A DNA stretch of 64,000 bases from Cheiracanthium punctorium (GCA_038373885.1 JAWZYV010016944.1:496001-560000), one strand, 5' to 3'. Counted from the first letter of the stretch, positions 42,953-55,643 are shown. Program-made: numbers and translations. Notes: a model not told the origin generated them from the sequence alone.

Positions 42953-43159
42953 TTGGACAAAATTTTTTATGGAATGACTATCAATAAGTCTCGAGGCCAA
43001 ACTATGTTTGTTTGTGGCTTAGATTTGAGCACACCATGTTTTTCACACGGACAATTATACGTAGCATGCTTTCGAGTGGGCAAACCAAGCAGTTTGTTTG
43101 TGGTAGCTAAAGATGGGATAACAAAAAATATTGTTCACTCTATTCCGTCTAGGGATTGA
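42953..43159 (+). pseudogene. Helitron Pif1-type helicase, C-terminal fragment
   Basis: The 68-codon frame reads GMTINKSRGQTMFVCGLDLS, then TPCFSHGQLYVACFRVGKPS and KDGITKNIVHSI. This is the last conserved block of Pif1-family helicases in Helitrons (TINKSQGQT, FSHGQLYVA-SRVGKP, TKNIVY). It would have formed part of the superfamily 1B motor that unwinds DNA during rolling-circle transposition. Walker A/B and the HUH Rep domain are missing. The frame itself is intact to its stop about 245 bp before the 3' end of the Helitron, the expected position. Confidence 0.9.
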
Positions 43160-43404
43160 TATTATTTTTTAGTAAAATTATTGTAATTAGCGATATATTT
43201 ATAAAGAATAAATTACAATTAATTAAAAGTATAAATGTTTGGTATTGTGTTATTTTTACATTCCAGCATCGTTCACAGCGCTCCATGCCTCTTCCACTCA
43301 TATACCACATCTTCACACACTTACAATAAGTTAGTCATTTCTTTCTACTAAAATAATCCTAGGAATAATTTATATGGCAAAACAACGTTTGACGGGTCAG
43401 CTAG

Positions 43405-46047
43405 TATTTGTATATATTTGTATTATTAAAAACACTAACGATCTGGTTAAAAGAGATACCACCACATATGTTTTTCCTTCAATGCACTCTATGGGTGCAA
43501 TTATAGAGCTACGCTTATAAAGCCAGTGTTTGAAGCAGTCATAAAACTCGTTCATCATCACTATTTGTCTAATAATAAAAATAATTCCTGCCTTGATGTC
43601 AAATCATTTCTGAGATATTTCTTATTAATTAAAAGTAACGTGCATTAATTCTTTTTATATCTCCTTTTTCATTTTTTCATGTTAACACATTAAAGATAAA
43701 TATATTTTACGCGTTTATGGTTTATTAATTGTACTTGAAGTGTTAATTTCATATTCGTTTCTTATATTTTTTCTTTCTATCAAAATCTCTTACATATAGT
43801 TTCATCTGTGAGCAAACTGGCAAATGGCAAGGTTTTATATTACAGAAATAAGAACCACGTTCTTATGAAAATTTGCACATCAAATTTCCTCGCCATTCAT
43901 TGAATAGTTTCTAAAGCAACAGGCCCTGAAACTTAACTGTTTTAGCACTACATACTTTATTGTTGTTCTCGTCTGATCGAAATTGATAACAACAAAAAAC
44001 ACCGATCCTTGGACAGTCTGGAGTAAAATTCGAGCATTCAATAGACCTCTACGGTCTCACCCAACAAAGGATGATCGACACTGCAGTTAATTACGAAGAT
44101 GATTGATTGACTTAGCGCTGTCTCGCAAAGAATACCAGATTTGAATCTATTTCTATATGATGAAACTACTGTGAGATAGTGATAAACCTACAGCAGAACG
44201 TTCCGGTCTAATTAATCTGTATGAGCAAAAGTAGACACACAATGCAATCAATCAAAACAAAACAATTCACAATGCGTTTTCAATAAATCCCGAAAAAAGA
44301 AATTGGAGTTTTGATTGCAAAGTTGAGATTTTGACTTAATATTCAATTAGAATATTCTCTTAATATTCGCATTTTCTAAATTCACTCGAAGTGAGATTCG
44401 TGCTAATTATTTTCAATAACACTATTTGATGGTATTGGAAAAGCAGTTAATTATTTATACTGTTGTAAGATAGAAGGGAAAAGGGAAAAAATAGTGGTAT
44501 TGATTTTTAGAGGGTATCAGTAGTCTGGAGAATATTTGTTAGCAAAGTAATTTCGCTTCTCACCACAGCTTGATGGATTGCTAGTCGTATTGGCATGAAC
44601 ATGTCTTTACAATAAACTCATCAATTCACGTTCTGTAATCAGTGAAAAATGTTGCTTTAGCAATGATGAAATGTGTTGTAATGTTTGTTTATAATCTTTA
44701 CCACTTCTGCATTTTTAAAAAAATTATTTTGTATTTAAGCTCTTGAAATTTGATTTGGTCTTTTTTTTTTTAAATAAGTAGTCAGATTATCTAAGAAATA
44801 TAAATACTCCTAATGTTTTTTATTAGGAGTAATGCATGGAACTCCTTCATGCATCCTTTTTCATAAAATTATGTGCCGCCCTAATTCCAGCATTACACTT
44901 TTTTTTTAAATAATCCAGAGTTCAAGCTTCAAAAGAAGATATCTGAAGATATGTAAGTCTATTACTCTTTATGTAAATAATATGTGAGCTATATTTGAAT
45001 ATAAGGTTGACCAATGGTGCTTTAAAATTGTCACATTTGCCACGATTTACCAAAACTTTTATTTTCAAAATATGTATATTTTTTTTTTAGAAACTGACTT
45101 TAAAAGAGCAATTTTTGATTAAAATTTTAAATGAGAAGCTTTCAAAAAATTTGTAGGTCAAATCTAGAATAACCTATTACATAGTAAAAATACATATTGA
45201 GTTTTTCTTTTGTGGTGTATATTTGTCAAATTATTATTTTTTAAATCTACAAACAATAAAATAAAATAAACAAATAAAATGCTAAGGAAATATGTTTTTT
45301 AGAGATTTGCACTTTTATGAAATATAGTATATGTCTAAAAGAATAGATACTTTAAAATATATGAATTGATCTTAGGTAGGCAGATAAAAAAGGACCACTT
45401 TATAAAAATAAGAATATCGTCTCTTCAAACGCAGGCATGTTTTATTTTTGAATCATTTCTAAAAATAACACATTCAATACCTTTGACATACAGCAAATAA
45501 AGTCTTACATGTCAAATGTCTTTCAGTATCTGTCATCTTTTTTCCATTTTCTGGATGGAGTGTATTGATTTTGTGTAAACTGTGGAGTATATTTCTTTAA
45601 AATGAAAATTTATTGGGGAAACATAATGCATCCTGCAAAACAAAGACGATGGGATTTTTCAATTTCACAAATATCTTGTCTAACTTTTTCGAGGATTGAA
45701 TCTCATTTTCTTTGAAAGCTTTTTGGATATTTTAAAGAATAAACATAAGTTCAAATAAATCAAATATTCCCTGTAGTTCTTTTAGTTGATATAATTGCAC
45801 TGCTTGAAATATTTTAAAACTTGCACTCGACGATGAATATTTCGAATGATTTTTAAGCGTTTTAAAAATAAGTATAAAATATCGAAACCTCCTGGATTAT
45901 AATAATATATTTGTAGGTACAGTTTTAGATTATGTTCATATTAAAATTGATAATTTGTCCTATTAATCATCTTAGGAAATTTTTAAAAGTTTCGTTAAAT
46001 CTGTTTTCTTGAGAAATATGAATGGCACAGTAATTCGTGTATATCTA
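43405..46047. other. AT-rich stretch, no gene seen
   Basis: No recognisable gene. A short hairpin CTCCTAATG...ATTAGGAG is present at about 44807-44830. The rest is AT-rich and unremarkable. Confidence 0.5.
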
Positions 46048-46223
46048 CAGTCGAACTCGCTTAATGCAATAGCCCATTTGGCACGAAATTTTATTCTAAT
46101 AAACGGGATATTTCATTTAAACAGGATATTACACATTAACTAGTTATTACGGTTTGGTACATTTAGAACTTAAGAATAAGCGGGATATTATTTCAACCGA
46201 CATTCCATTAAGCGGGTCGACTG
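46048..46223. mobile_element. TA-flanked MITE (Tc1/mariner type)
   Basis: The left end CAGTCGAACTCGCTTAATGC and the reverse-complemented right end CAGTCGACCCGCTTAATGGA are TIRs flanked by TA (46046-46047 and 46224-46225). The internal GCGGGATATT and AACGGGATATTTCATT segments repeat. It is 176 bp and non-coding. Confidence 0.8.
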
Positions 46224-46630
46224 TATATCCTACCCTGTAATTCACTTATGGACTATTTTAGCAAGCTTTAAGTAATGTGCTTTAGCTTTACCTTTCATGA
46301 TCTTTTGGTTTAATCAGTGCTAAATTAACATGTTGCGAAAATAAATATGGCGAGAGACAGCTACTATTATTTTGCCTGCTTCATCCAAAGGTAAGAAAAC
46401 TGGAAATATAGTGTTAAGAATTTTTGAGAGTTTCTGCTTTTCTAAGATTTAATTTATTCTTAGAGTTGTGTCCTGCGTGTTAAGTAATCGAAGTTTGCCC
46501 TTTTTTTCTACGTAAATTGGTTAATTAGAGTGGAAATTATGAATCTTTAAAATCCCGTGAACAGCACAACACCGCCAGACATCAAAGGCGCGGTCCAGCA
46601 ACCAATTTTATGTTCCTTTTGCTGCATTTA

Positions 46631-46720
46631 TCCCTATACTATTAAACGCGGAATGGATGTAAGTTTGTCCGAGCGATCTCGAAAACGCCTCTAAGAATTT
46701 TTTTAAAAATATCGATCCTG
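46631..46720 (+). repeat. Possible Helitron-like 5' end fragment
   Basis: A|TCCCTATACTATTAAACGCG then GAATGGATGTAAGTTTGTCC resembles the A|TC start and GAATG...GTTTGT leader of the other Helitron-like elements here. No matching 3' end was located. Confidence 0.3.
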
Positions 46721-46971
46721 GATGTTTTTTGCCCCTGAAAACGATTGCGCTATGTCACGTGACTGAAAAAAACACTCTGGACACTCAAAATGTAAAATTT
46801 TCGTTTTGGACGCAGCGCCATCTATTGATCGTTTTGGAAACAAAGTTGATGCGATCTTCGTAAAAAGAATGCTCAAATAAGTTTTGAGCGGATTAAAAAA
46901 TGGACGTCATCGATATGTAATATTAAAAAATCATTTCGCAAAGAAACAAAATAAACAGAACTTGATATCCG

Positions 46972-47075
46972 GTACACATACAAATAAATATTTTAATAAC
47001 TGTATCCAGTACACAGACAAATAAATATTTTAATAGCTGTATCCAGTACACAGATAAATAATATTTTAATAACTA
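46972..47075. repeat. ~37-bp tandem repeat, about 2.7 copies
   Basis: GTACACAGACAAATAAATAT then TTTAATAGCTGTATCCA recurs from 46972 to about 47075 with few changes. Confidence 0.85.
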
Positions 47076-50000
47076 AGAAATGGAGATTGCTGTGCAGTGC
47101 TATTCATAATATTAACCTTTGACTACAGCTATTATTGAGGAATACGATCGAGATGTTGAGCATTTGCTCTGAAGAACATCGTTTTTGCTTTGTCGTAATA
47201 TTTCATGCTAATTATTATTTTTATTATCACAAGAAGCGTTATCTGTCGGCCATTTTTTAAACATTTTTGTGGTTGCAATAAAACCCCCTGTCACTCCAAG
47301 CATGTGTGTAATTTTTACCTCCCTACCCACAGTATTCTGTGAATTAATAATTTTTCAGATGTATACTCATTTTCTGATCACCCTGTACATTATATGCATT
47401 ATACGCTTGTTTGTGAATTATACATTGTAGTTAATTAGGAAAATTTTCTCCACGTTTTTGTCAAAAAATAAACACTTACGGGTTATGTATCGCTTCCTAA
47501 GATTCACTTTCCTATTTCAAATTGCAATGATTGGTTTATTAAAAGTGCTTTCTTTTTCATTTTTTGATATCTGTAGGCATGAATTTCGGTTACGATCAAG
47601 CACCATCTTCGGTGCATACGTGACATTGAATAATATCTATAATTTTGCTTTTATCAAGACCTTTGATGGATAGCCAGATGAAAGCATACTTTTACGTTAC
47701 AAATGCGTAATGCTGAAGTATTTAGAATAAAAATATGGTTTCAGGTCCACGATGAATTCACCCGCATGCTTACTCTATTGCCACAAACTTCACGTCAACC
47801 AGTCTCCTCTAAAAGTCCAGTTTAATTTTATTATGTCTCTGCAATCGATTTTGAATAGGAGAAGATCACGCAAAATGTTCCTAGCGGGCAAAAAGATTCA
47901 CAGATGTTTTCTTAAATGCATGTAGCGCTATCTACTGGGTGACACATAAACTAGTTGTGCCAAGTTAAAGTGTAAGAAGCAATGACAGTATTCAAACGGT
48001 CACAGTATTAGGCTAAAATAAAAATATCTAAATAGAATTCTTCTATCTCTCTATATCTAAATAGAATTGTTCGAAAAAGTGGATTTTATAACATTAGTTA
48101 TAAGGTAAGCACTACCTTTTCTATTTCTTTAGCTAAACAGTCTTTCATATACAGAAATATGACTTGGTTTACTGAATGGAGTGCGTTTTCAGATGGAGAT
48201 TACTCTTGCAAAGTTTGTTCTGTTTCTCGGCATCATCCAGTAACATTAGCTAAAGTGGACAGCCATTTTGCCAGGTAAAAGGATCCATCTGCTGAGGAGA
48301 CTCGAGTATCGGGTCCTAGCCATCATGGCTGCCCTTCAACCGCTTTCAAAATGTGTGGCTCCCCATTACATTATTTAATTTATTTTGTATTCGTCTATTG
48401 CAGGCCATAATTTTGGAATTATAATTTTGAAATATTCCATATTATTCTTTGTGACACTTTTTTATTTTAAAATTTTCATAAAATAAACTATGCATACTAT
48501 ATGATTGTAAAACTTATTTTATTTCACTATGTATTGTCATAATTACTTTTGCATCTTTTATTTTGTCGATAAGAATCAATTTACAATTATTTTCAAAGAC
48601 GGATAATTTTTCCCTTTGATTGAGAGTAAATTATCCTTTAGGGACTTTTTCAAAATTATATTTTCTTCGTGACTCTTTGTGCTTTTAAATATTCTTAAAA
48701 TATATACATCATTCAAAATATAGCGAAAAATATAATAGCAAAGGGCTAAAGTTTTACTTAAACATTAATGTTATTTTTTACAAGTTTTCCCTTTTAGGGG
48801 ATCCTTTTAGACCACCTTCCCCAACATAATAGCAAAAATTTTGAAACTTACATACATTCTTTTTAAGAAATTAGTACTTCGCAATTAATCTTTAACAGAA
48901 AACTAAATGCATATGCAAAAGGTTACTGTTTACAAGAAACCATAAAAACTACACCCTAAAACTTATTGAGCTTCTTGAGTACTCGAGCGAAAACGAGAGT
49001 ACTTCACAAGCCATACCCAGCGTTCTAGTTTAATTCTAAAATTCTCTCACTCTCTCTCATTAACAATCAGAAAATGGTTTTCTCGTATAAATCTTGGAAA
49101 TGTGTGTGAAATCCATTTGATTTCAAATAAAGCCCTTCGTGAAGAATATTCAAATAAACTGTCTCTTACTTTCTCCTGTTAGCACATACTCGAAGCCAAT
49201 TTATCGATTACTTTGAAAGAGAAATGTAACTTGAGATTCGTTTCTGCATTTTAGATTATGCATAAATGGATGTGTTACAGCAGCTTCCATTCTGGAACAG
49301 TTTTATTCGTGTTTGTAGGCACTTTAAAATGTAACGAAGTTTAAACATAATGGAATTTTCTACGAGAAGATTCCGATCAATTTGAGGTAGTCTGGAGTGA
49401 TGCAAACATCAATACTTCACAAGTGTTGAAGTTAAGTTTCATTGCAAACGTATGTGCTTCGTTATGTCCCTTTTTTTCCCTGAAATAAATATTATAGCAA
49501 TTTGAAGCAAAAGAGATATTTTAGAATAACTATTAACTAAACTTTTTAGCCTAAGTGCCACATAGATTCAAGTGCCAAGGTCGAAAAGCAAGCTAAAAAT
49601 TTTGCTGTTTACGTAAATATGCCAGTTTTTGTAAGTTTTTAGGATAATACTTATCATTAATTCAGTTGTGATGTTCTATTTCTTTATTTATACCAGTTAT
49701 TGTGTATATAATTGGTTTGTACTATTTGCTAACATACATAAATGTTGGTTAAAGCTCCCCTGTAAACCACGTCTGTAGCTGATAAGGGTGAGCAGATTGC
49801 CACCAACTTGGCATTTGATCTACACACAATGTGCTCAAGGAGGTTTTTTTCTCTAAAGGCATAGTTCCGAATATGTCCACCAGGTGGCACATTGCATGGG
49901 AATTCAGCTCAATAAAATAAAATTATATGCTCAAAAATTGTTGAATAAATCTGGAAAATGCTTGTACATTTCTAACTATTGATTTTCGTTAGCAAATTTA

Positions 50001-50136
50001 CTACTTTTTCATGCAAAGCTCAAGTTAGTGAAAATTTCTGGATCAATTTATTTTTCAAAATTCCTTCAGCGTATCTCAAGTATAGTTTACACTGTTGATA
50101 GAAGTAATTCAGCGTTTCACCATAAACTGGAGCAAA
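47076..50136. other. AT-rich stretch, no certain gene
   Basis: The only item of note is a 39-codon frame at 48159-48278 (see findings). GCCACCAACTTGGC and CCACCAGGTGGCACATTGC at 49800-49900 look like decayed repeat ends. Nothing else recognised. Confidence 0.45.
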
Positions 50137-50247
50137 ATTAGCTGCAACCTTTTTGTGGAGAAACGTTGAACTATGATTTGGTTCCATTGATCACTGTCAG
50201 CACCAAATCATGGTTCAACGTTTCTCTATAGAAAGGTTGATGCTAAT
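50137..50247. repeat. 111-bp long hairpin (~45-bp arms)
   Basis: ATTAGCTGCAACCTTT...AACTATGATTTGGT pairs with ACCAAATCATGGTT...AAAGGTTGATGCTAAT around a ~19-nt loop, with a handful of mismatches. Size and pairing fit a fold-back MITE or, if transcribed, a small-RNA hairpin. No TSD is obvious. Confidence 0.8.
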
Positions 50248-51413
50248 GCAATACCATTTTATAATGAAAGCTTTCCTACTTTTATTAACAGTGTATATAC
50301 CAAATTTGACTGCGATCCCTTTAACCGTTTTAGCTGTAAAACCCTATTTATGGGGGAAATTTAACTATAACCAACCTGCATTTTGTTATGCAATCAAAAT
50401 AAGCTGTGGCAGGCCGGATTGTTGGATATTGCAGTCCATTGTTATCCTGTGATCCGTATTTTGAGGGATTCTAAGCGACAGGGGCTTAGTCAAGAAAATA
50501 TTTCGGGCGGCGGAGATATTATATAATTGTGAGTAAATAAACAACATTCCTGCATGACTTAGAGCTTATGCTAACTAATCCGAAAATTTTGAGTGGGGGA
50601 GAAACCCCGATATCATCCACTGGATACGCCTCTATTAAGCGAATACAATATGCCTTTTGAAAAGTAAGCACACATTGTCACATAGTCTATACTTTTAAGA
50701 TTAGGAACATCCAGTACATCGTGTATTTTAAATAAGATATCTACTGACGTAATCAATAGATTAATATCAGTATTGTTTAGCTAAAGTGCTATGACGTCTG
50801 TCGAAAACGCAATGAAACTGTTCCGGATATATTAAGTGATCATTATTAAGATGAACCAACATGAGTAAAAATTAATAAATTAAACAAATATAGCTGAGGA
50901 GGCATGATGGAATCTATTAAGGAAATGGTGTGCTATCAAGTCGAAACTGTAAATCGCGATCAACCACAAGATGAAGTCGGCCAATTCAGACATTATTGAA
51001 CAATACATAATGTCAATAAAATTTATAATAATTATTTGCAAATAGGAGTATGTCCTGTAGGAAGGGCATCATACAGCTACACCAAAAGATCAAAATAAAT
51101 AAACCAATTGCGATTTAAAAAGACGTACAAGACCAAAACCCAATGACAGGCAGAAGTGTGTGTCGAAGAGAATTAAAAAAGAAGGTCAAGAGAGTGGGTT
51201 TGTGAATGAAAACTGCGGAATCGCTTTCGAAGAGAGAGTATGCTGAGGAAGAGAAACGGACGAAGTAACCAGAAGTTATGCCATGCTTCGGAGTCTCGAG
51301 AAAGTCTTGAGTCGCTGTTCTGGAATGACGGCAGGACTAAGATAAGCCCTATGAGAACAGCCGTACTTACGAGGCCTGTCTGCTTCAGTGGCATTATACA
51401 ATAGAGGATATGC
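50248..51413. other. Non-coding stretch
   Basis: AT-rich to about 51000, then purine-rich to 51380. CCGATATCATCCACTGGATACGCC near 50608 resembles decayed repeat ends. The unrecognised frames at 50210-50452 and 51173-51394 are probably chance. Confidence 0.4.
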
Positions 51414-51660
51414 CGACCAGCTTGTATGGTGGGTAAATCAATGTACTACGGTTTCGGGTTCAACTCCAGGCGGTCGAGATTCGATCCCCGACTGGGCGTG
51501 GATGTCCCTGTGTTGTGTCCGTCACTTCATAGGGTGTAACGTTGGTCCACCTACTAGGGGCCCCCGTAATACAGTGACCATCAACTACGGCCTTAGTAGT
51601 AGCCGGTGCTTCCTGGGCATTGATAAAGCCCGCCATTTGAAAAAAAATTAAAAAGAACAA
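51414..51660 (+). mobile_element. tRNA-derived SINE
   Basis: The tRNA-like head has AGCTTGTATGGTGGGTAAAT (A-box region) and CGGGTTCAACTCCAGG (B box, one change from GGTTCGANTCC). It is followed by a second B-box-like GAGATTCGATCCCCG, a GC-rich body and a short A-rich tail (51642-51660). It is a third type of SINE in the window, distinct from those at 2779 and 53201. RNA polymerase III transcription is expected from the family. Confidence 0.7.
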
Positions 51661-53200
51661 TAAAGGATATACTGTCTCATCTTACACCTAGCGGTTATTG
51701 CCCGAATTGGATTGACTGTACCTGCTACGACTAGACTGTTGATGTGCTTGGGAGATTGCGATTAGAGAGCATCGAAAATCCCATTCGTGGACGAATTCAG
51801 CCGAAACGAGATAAAAGGTACTTTTTTAATTTCCTCTGACTAGTACCTACTCATTCTCTCTTCTTTGAACGTGATCACATTGATAAAGATATAAATGATT
51901 TATGAATGTGAAATGGAAAGATTGTGAAAATTTATTAATACAGTATATTAAAATGCTATCTGTTGTAGTAAAAAAAATTCGTTAATTTTAATGAAGTTGG
52001 ATTGATGCTAATCACTGTGAGATTTTTTTTTTTTTTTTTTTTTTTTTTGCCATTTCCGTGCAATATTTTAAGTAAAACTTATGTAACTTATGTAAGTAAA
52101 ACATACTCTAGAGATAGGGAGAGGTCATCAACAATAGCAATGCTAAATTTATTTTACGAATATTAGAGGCCAGAAACATAGATAAGAAAGTCTGGGTATC
52201 GCAAAACATTTGCTGTAACTAAAAATGCAATCATGCGAAAGTACGGATAAAGTATCGCTGCATACAGAATATTTGTTATTTTCTCTGACAAAATCTTGTT
52301 ACATCTTACGGGCTCACTTTTGTGCATATTTTGAAAATATGATAGTAAAAAATTAAAATGCGATGGTTTTTCAGTTATCTGCCCTACTTTTAGCAGTTAT
52401 ATTTATCTAACCGAGCTCTGCAATTTAAATCTCATCATTTATTTTGTAAGAGAACTTTGAGTTGCATTAAAGTCCTAAACTAGCATAATTCGGAATCCTA
52501 AACTATCCTAACGAGTTTGTTATGCAAGTCAAACTTTCGAAAACTCCCAATGCAATTTATGGCTGTGTTGATACGTCTTGATTACATGCTTTGTAAGCAT
52601 TGTGATTTCGTTTTAGTTAAACGTAAATTTATAATGATCTAACAATGTTATTTAGGAACAACACTAACAGTAAAAATATGGGCAAGATGCCAAAGATAAC
52701 TGCACAAGGGAATTCTTTTATGGCAGAAGTATGTAATTAGGCAACACTGTAGATATACTCCCGAAGGAGGGCACACCCACACTATCACAAGTTGGTTGAA
52801 ATTGCTCTGCAGATTTTTGCCTGTTATAAAAGGCTACAGATATTCGACAAGTGTGGAGGAGATTCTCAATCCTGATAAATTAAATACTTACATTAAGAAA
52901 TAATCATTAATGATTTAAAAATGTTATTAAGATGGGTTATTTTTAAATGCAAGTTTTATGATCGATTTATTCACTCGAAATAGGGCATAATTCATATGTT
53001 TTCCTTATTACAAAATATACACAGCACCTTTGGCAGAACAATTTCCCATTATTTAAAAAATTGATTAGCGGCACACTATTTATTTTAGACAAATGTGTTA
53101 TTATATTAAAACTAATGAATGAAAATTTGTGTTTGTAATATAACATACGTGTGTGAAGAAAACTTTAGTTACTTTAAGACCTCAAAAATCACTATATTTG
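51661..53200. other. AT-rich stretch, no gene seen
   Basis: Contains a 26-bp T run at 52023-52048. A TATA-box-like TTATAAAAGGC at about 52824-52834 lies in a slightly richer patch (52745-52870), but no gene follows. Confidence 0.45.
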
Positions 53201-53600
53201 TACCGCAGTGGTTTGGGCGCTAAACTCCGTTCCCATTAGTACACGGCAAGTGAAGCAGCATCGGGCTTGGCCAGTGTTTGGGAGGGTCAACTTCTTCTCG
53301 GCTCGACTACTGTGGGACCGTGTACTCTAATGGGAGCTGGTGCATGTAAAATCTGTCGTGGCTCCAATGTCCTCCAAGTTGTTAAAAGATACCCCTGAGA
53401 GTGCCGATTTCAGGGGTTGGTCCCTCCTCTGGAATTGGTTCAAAATTAGGGGATCACGGGCTAAATCGTACTTCCTCCCACTGGGGCCCTAAAAATGGAA
53501 GGCGCCCCCCCCTCTGTCCTTCACGTCCCTTTCGGGGGGGGGGGAATCTGGCACCGCCGTTGCGGCTGTCAGGGGGCATCAGAAACAACAACGACATTGC
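53201..53600 (+). mobile_element. SINE-like dispersed repeat, copy B (pair with 17948-18352)
   Basis: It starts CCGCAGTGGTTTGGGCGC at 53203 and is collinear over ~400 bp with the reverse complement of copy A, ending in a G/C-homopolymer-rich 3' part and GGGGGCATCAG. Divergence is moderate, mostly at homopolymers and CpGs. Confidence 0.65.
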
Positions 53601-53989
53601 TATTATTTTTTTAATACTCTATTCTGATAGCTGAATTGCAAGTGTTAGTGCGTCTATATAGTGACTGCGATTTGATTTGACGGAATTATTTTCAGTCTGT
53701 TGCATTTACTTGCAATGTTTAATATTTTATTTTTTTAACTTTTTTCCCTTCCATTTTCTGAATTTCTTGATAATTTAGCATGGTTTAGGCAGCATTTTGT
53801 CTGTTTTTCTTCCTCCTACTTTTTCCTCCTTGGCTCTAGCTGTTTCTATTTTTGTCGATTAATTTTCTAGGTTAGCATCGATTTATAGTCTTGTCTGTGC
53901 TTCCACCTTCATGTTTGGTTAGTATCTGTTGTGTTGAAATCAAAACATCCCCTCTCTAATTGTTTGTAAACAACTTTACAGCTGCTTCC
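53601..53989. other. T-rich spacer, no gene seen
   Basis: Pyrimidine-rich, AT-rich sequence without ORF or repeat. Confidence 0.45.
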
Positions 53990-54870
53990 GACGAAAGGCC
54001 GGCTGTCTTGCAATTGTTATACTGTGTCACCGACGCTTGCCTTCCTTCGTCTCCTTTCTCCCTCGCAATCCGGCTGCCCAGTGTCAGGTTTGGATGCCGA
54101 TGGCGAGGGAGAATCAAGTGAAGTGGGATGCGAGTGTAATTTTTTTTTGAGCGTGTGTGGATCCCGGCGGGCGTGGGGAAAAACTACGCTTCGCGTCCGC
54201 CGGTCCTGCTATAGAAAAGAAAAAGGAATCTTTTTATCTGCAAAGATGTAAAATTAACTAAAAGAGGTAAAGAACATCCTATCAAGAATAAACTGGATAC
54301 AAATTTCATGTGACAAAAGGAATCAACTTTACGATCCAAAGGGATTCGATAAGATGGAACATACTCATCGTTCTGCATTCCCAACTTGCACGTGAACAAA
54401 TTGGACCTGAATTTCGATCTTGTGGAGGTGTACGTTTGTGTCAATAGACAAATGATTTATTGAAAAGGTGATTGAAAAACGTGTTAATTTGTTCGGTTCA
54501 CGTAATCAAGTTTACAGTGCATTTTTACGTACAGTTACACGCGTAATCAGTGATGAAACAGTGTGAGTGATGACGCCGTCTCCATATCGCTGCTCTTGAC
54601 GACTAAGAAATTCCCCGAGGCTGGTATGCATCCGTCTTCGCAGTAAAATTCTGTGTGCCTTCAAAGTATCAACGATGTGTGATTAAATTTGTGCTTATGT
54701 TGTTCGTGTGTTCAGAACTGTCATCCATTTGTGATTAAAATTGTGTTTCGTGAATTCCTTTGTGCCTTCAAAGTTGTCATCGATTTATGATTAAGATTGT
54801 GCACCACATATTCTACGTACGCCCAGAATGGTGATCGATGTGTGTGTAAGAGATTCAAGGACGAGGTATG
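53990..54870 (+). other. CpG-richer unique-looking stretch; possible 5' exon
   Basis: The segment 53990-54230 is visibly richer in G/C and CpG than anything near it that is not a recognisable transposon. 54640-54865 contains four degenerate ~52-56-bp repeats around GTGATTAAA at 54679, 54731, 54787 and 54843. It ends in GACGAG|GTATGTAG, a good splice-donor match at 54866. It could be a promoter and 5' UTR exon of a host gene whose coding exons lie outside the window, or an unrecognised repeat. No convincing protein frame. Confidence 0.25.
54640..54865. repeat. Degenerate ~55-bp tandem repeat, 4 copies
   Basis: GTGATTAAATTTGTG, GTGATTAAAATTGTG, ATGATTAAGATTGTG and GTGTGTAAGAGATTC are aligned cores spaced 52-56 bp apart. 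Upstream CTTCAAAGT/TCAGAACTGTCATC segments are also repeated. Confidence 0.65.
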
Positions 54871-55641
54871 TAGTTGCTCTCGAGAAGTTGTAACAAGGCA
54901 TCTGTACGTCTATGACTGTATAATCATTTTATTTTATATTTTTAGAGTATAAATGTTTTGAAGCTTCATTACATTTTTATCACATGAATATAACCTTTAA
55001 ATTTTCATTAGAGTATGCATTTGTTACCTTGATTTATCTTTAATACTTAATATGCAAAGATGTAATGGCAATGAACCTTGAAGTGTTATAATAAATAATC
55101 CAGACTAATAGAAAAATGTTATGGTTTGCTATGTTTAATGTATTTTCATTTTCGTAATTTTCATTACAGTTAGGGAAAATGTTTTAAGAACGTTATCTTG
55201 ATAAAAATTTTCCACTACCACTATACGATCCGCGCCTCTAACCTAGCAGTATCCATGCTGTTTTTTCACTTATAGATATGGTCGTACCCCCAGGTTACGT
55301 AAAGCGACTTCTTTTGTCAGGTAACCTGTAGAAACGTAGCTATTTTTGTTTTTTTAATTGAAATGTGAGTACGGTGGTACTTGATAATGGAGTACTCCAT
55401 TTCAATTTTCCACTTCATCTCCCATGGGTTTATCAAGTTAGGCTTAAGCCCACGTGATCTCACCTGGCTTGTTTTCCTACTTCTTTTTGGCTTTGATGGC
55501 CCTGTTTTAAAATATTTGTAGCCTCTGGATTTTCAATTACAATTTCATGGTTACGTATTTCATTTGTTATTATCTGCTATCAATTAATATTTTACTTGGG
55601 ATTCCATATTACGTAAGTTAAGCTATATTATATTATATATA
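54871..55641. other. AT-rich stretch, no gene seen
   Basis: Nothing recognisable. It ends in a TA-rich microsatellite that served as target for the next transposon. Confidence 0.5.
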
Positions 55642-55643
55642 TA

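Larger units (their letters stand above)
40694..43404 (+). mobile_element. Degenerate Helitron with both termini
   Basis: The 5' end TCTAATATATAAAATTCTCC follows an A, and TGTCACAGTGTTAGTCACC then CTCCTCCGAAAC is the well-known arthropod Helitron leader. The 3' end is AACGTTTGACGGGTCAGCTAG, followed by T (43405). TC...CTAG ends inserted between A and T, without target duplication, define Helitrons. A Pif1 helicase C-terminal fragment lies near the 3' end (42953-43159). The Rep/HUH nuclease is not visible, and most of the interior is replaced by a tandem array carrying nested elements. At 2711 bp it is a heavily deleted derivative. Confidence 0.85.
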
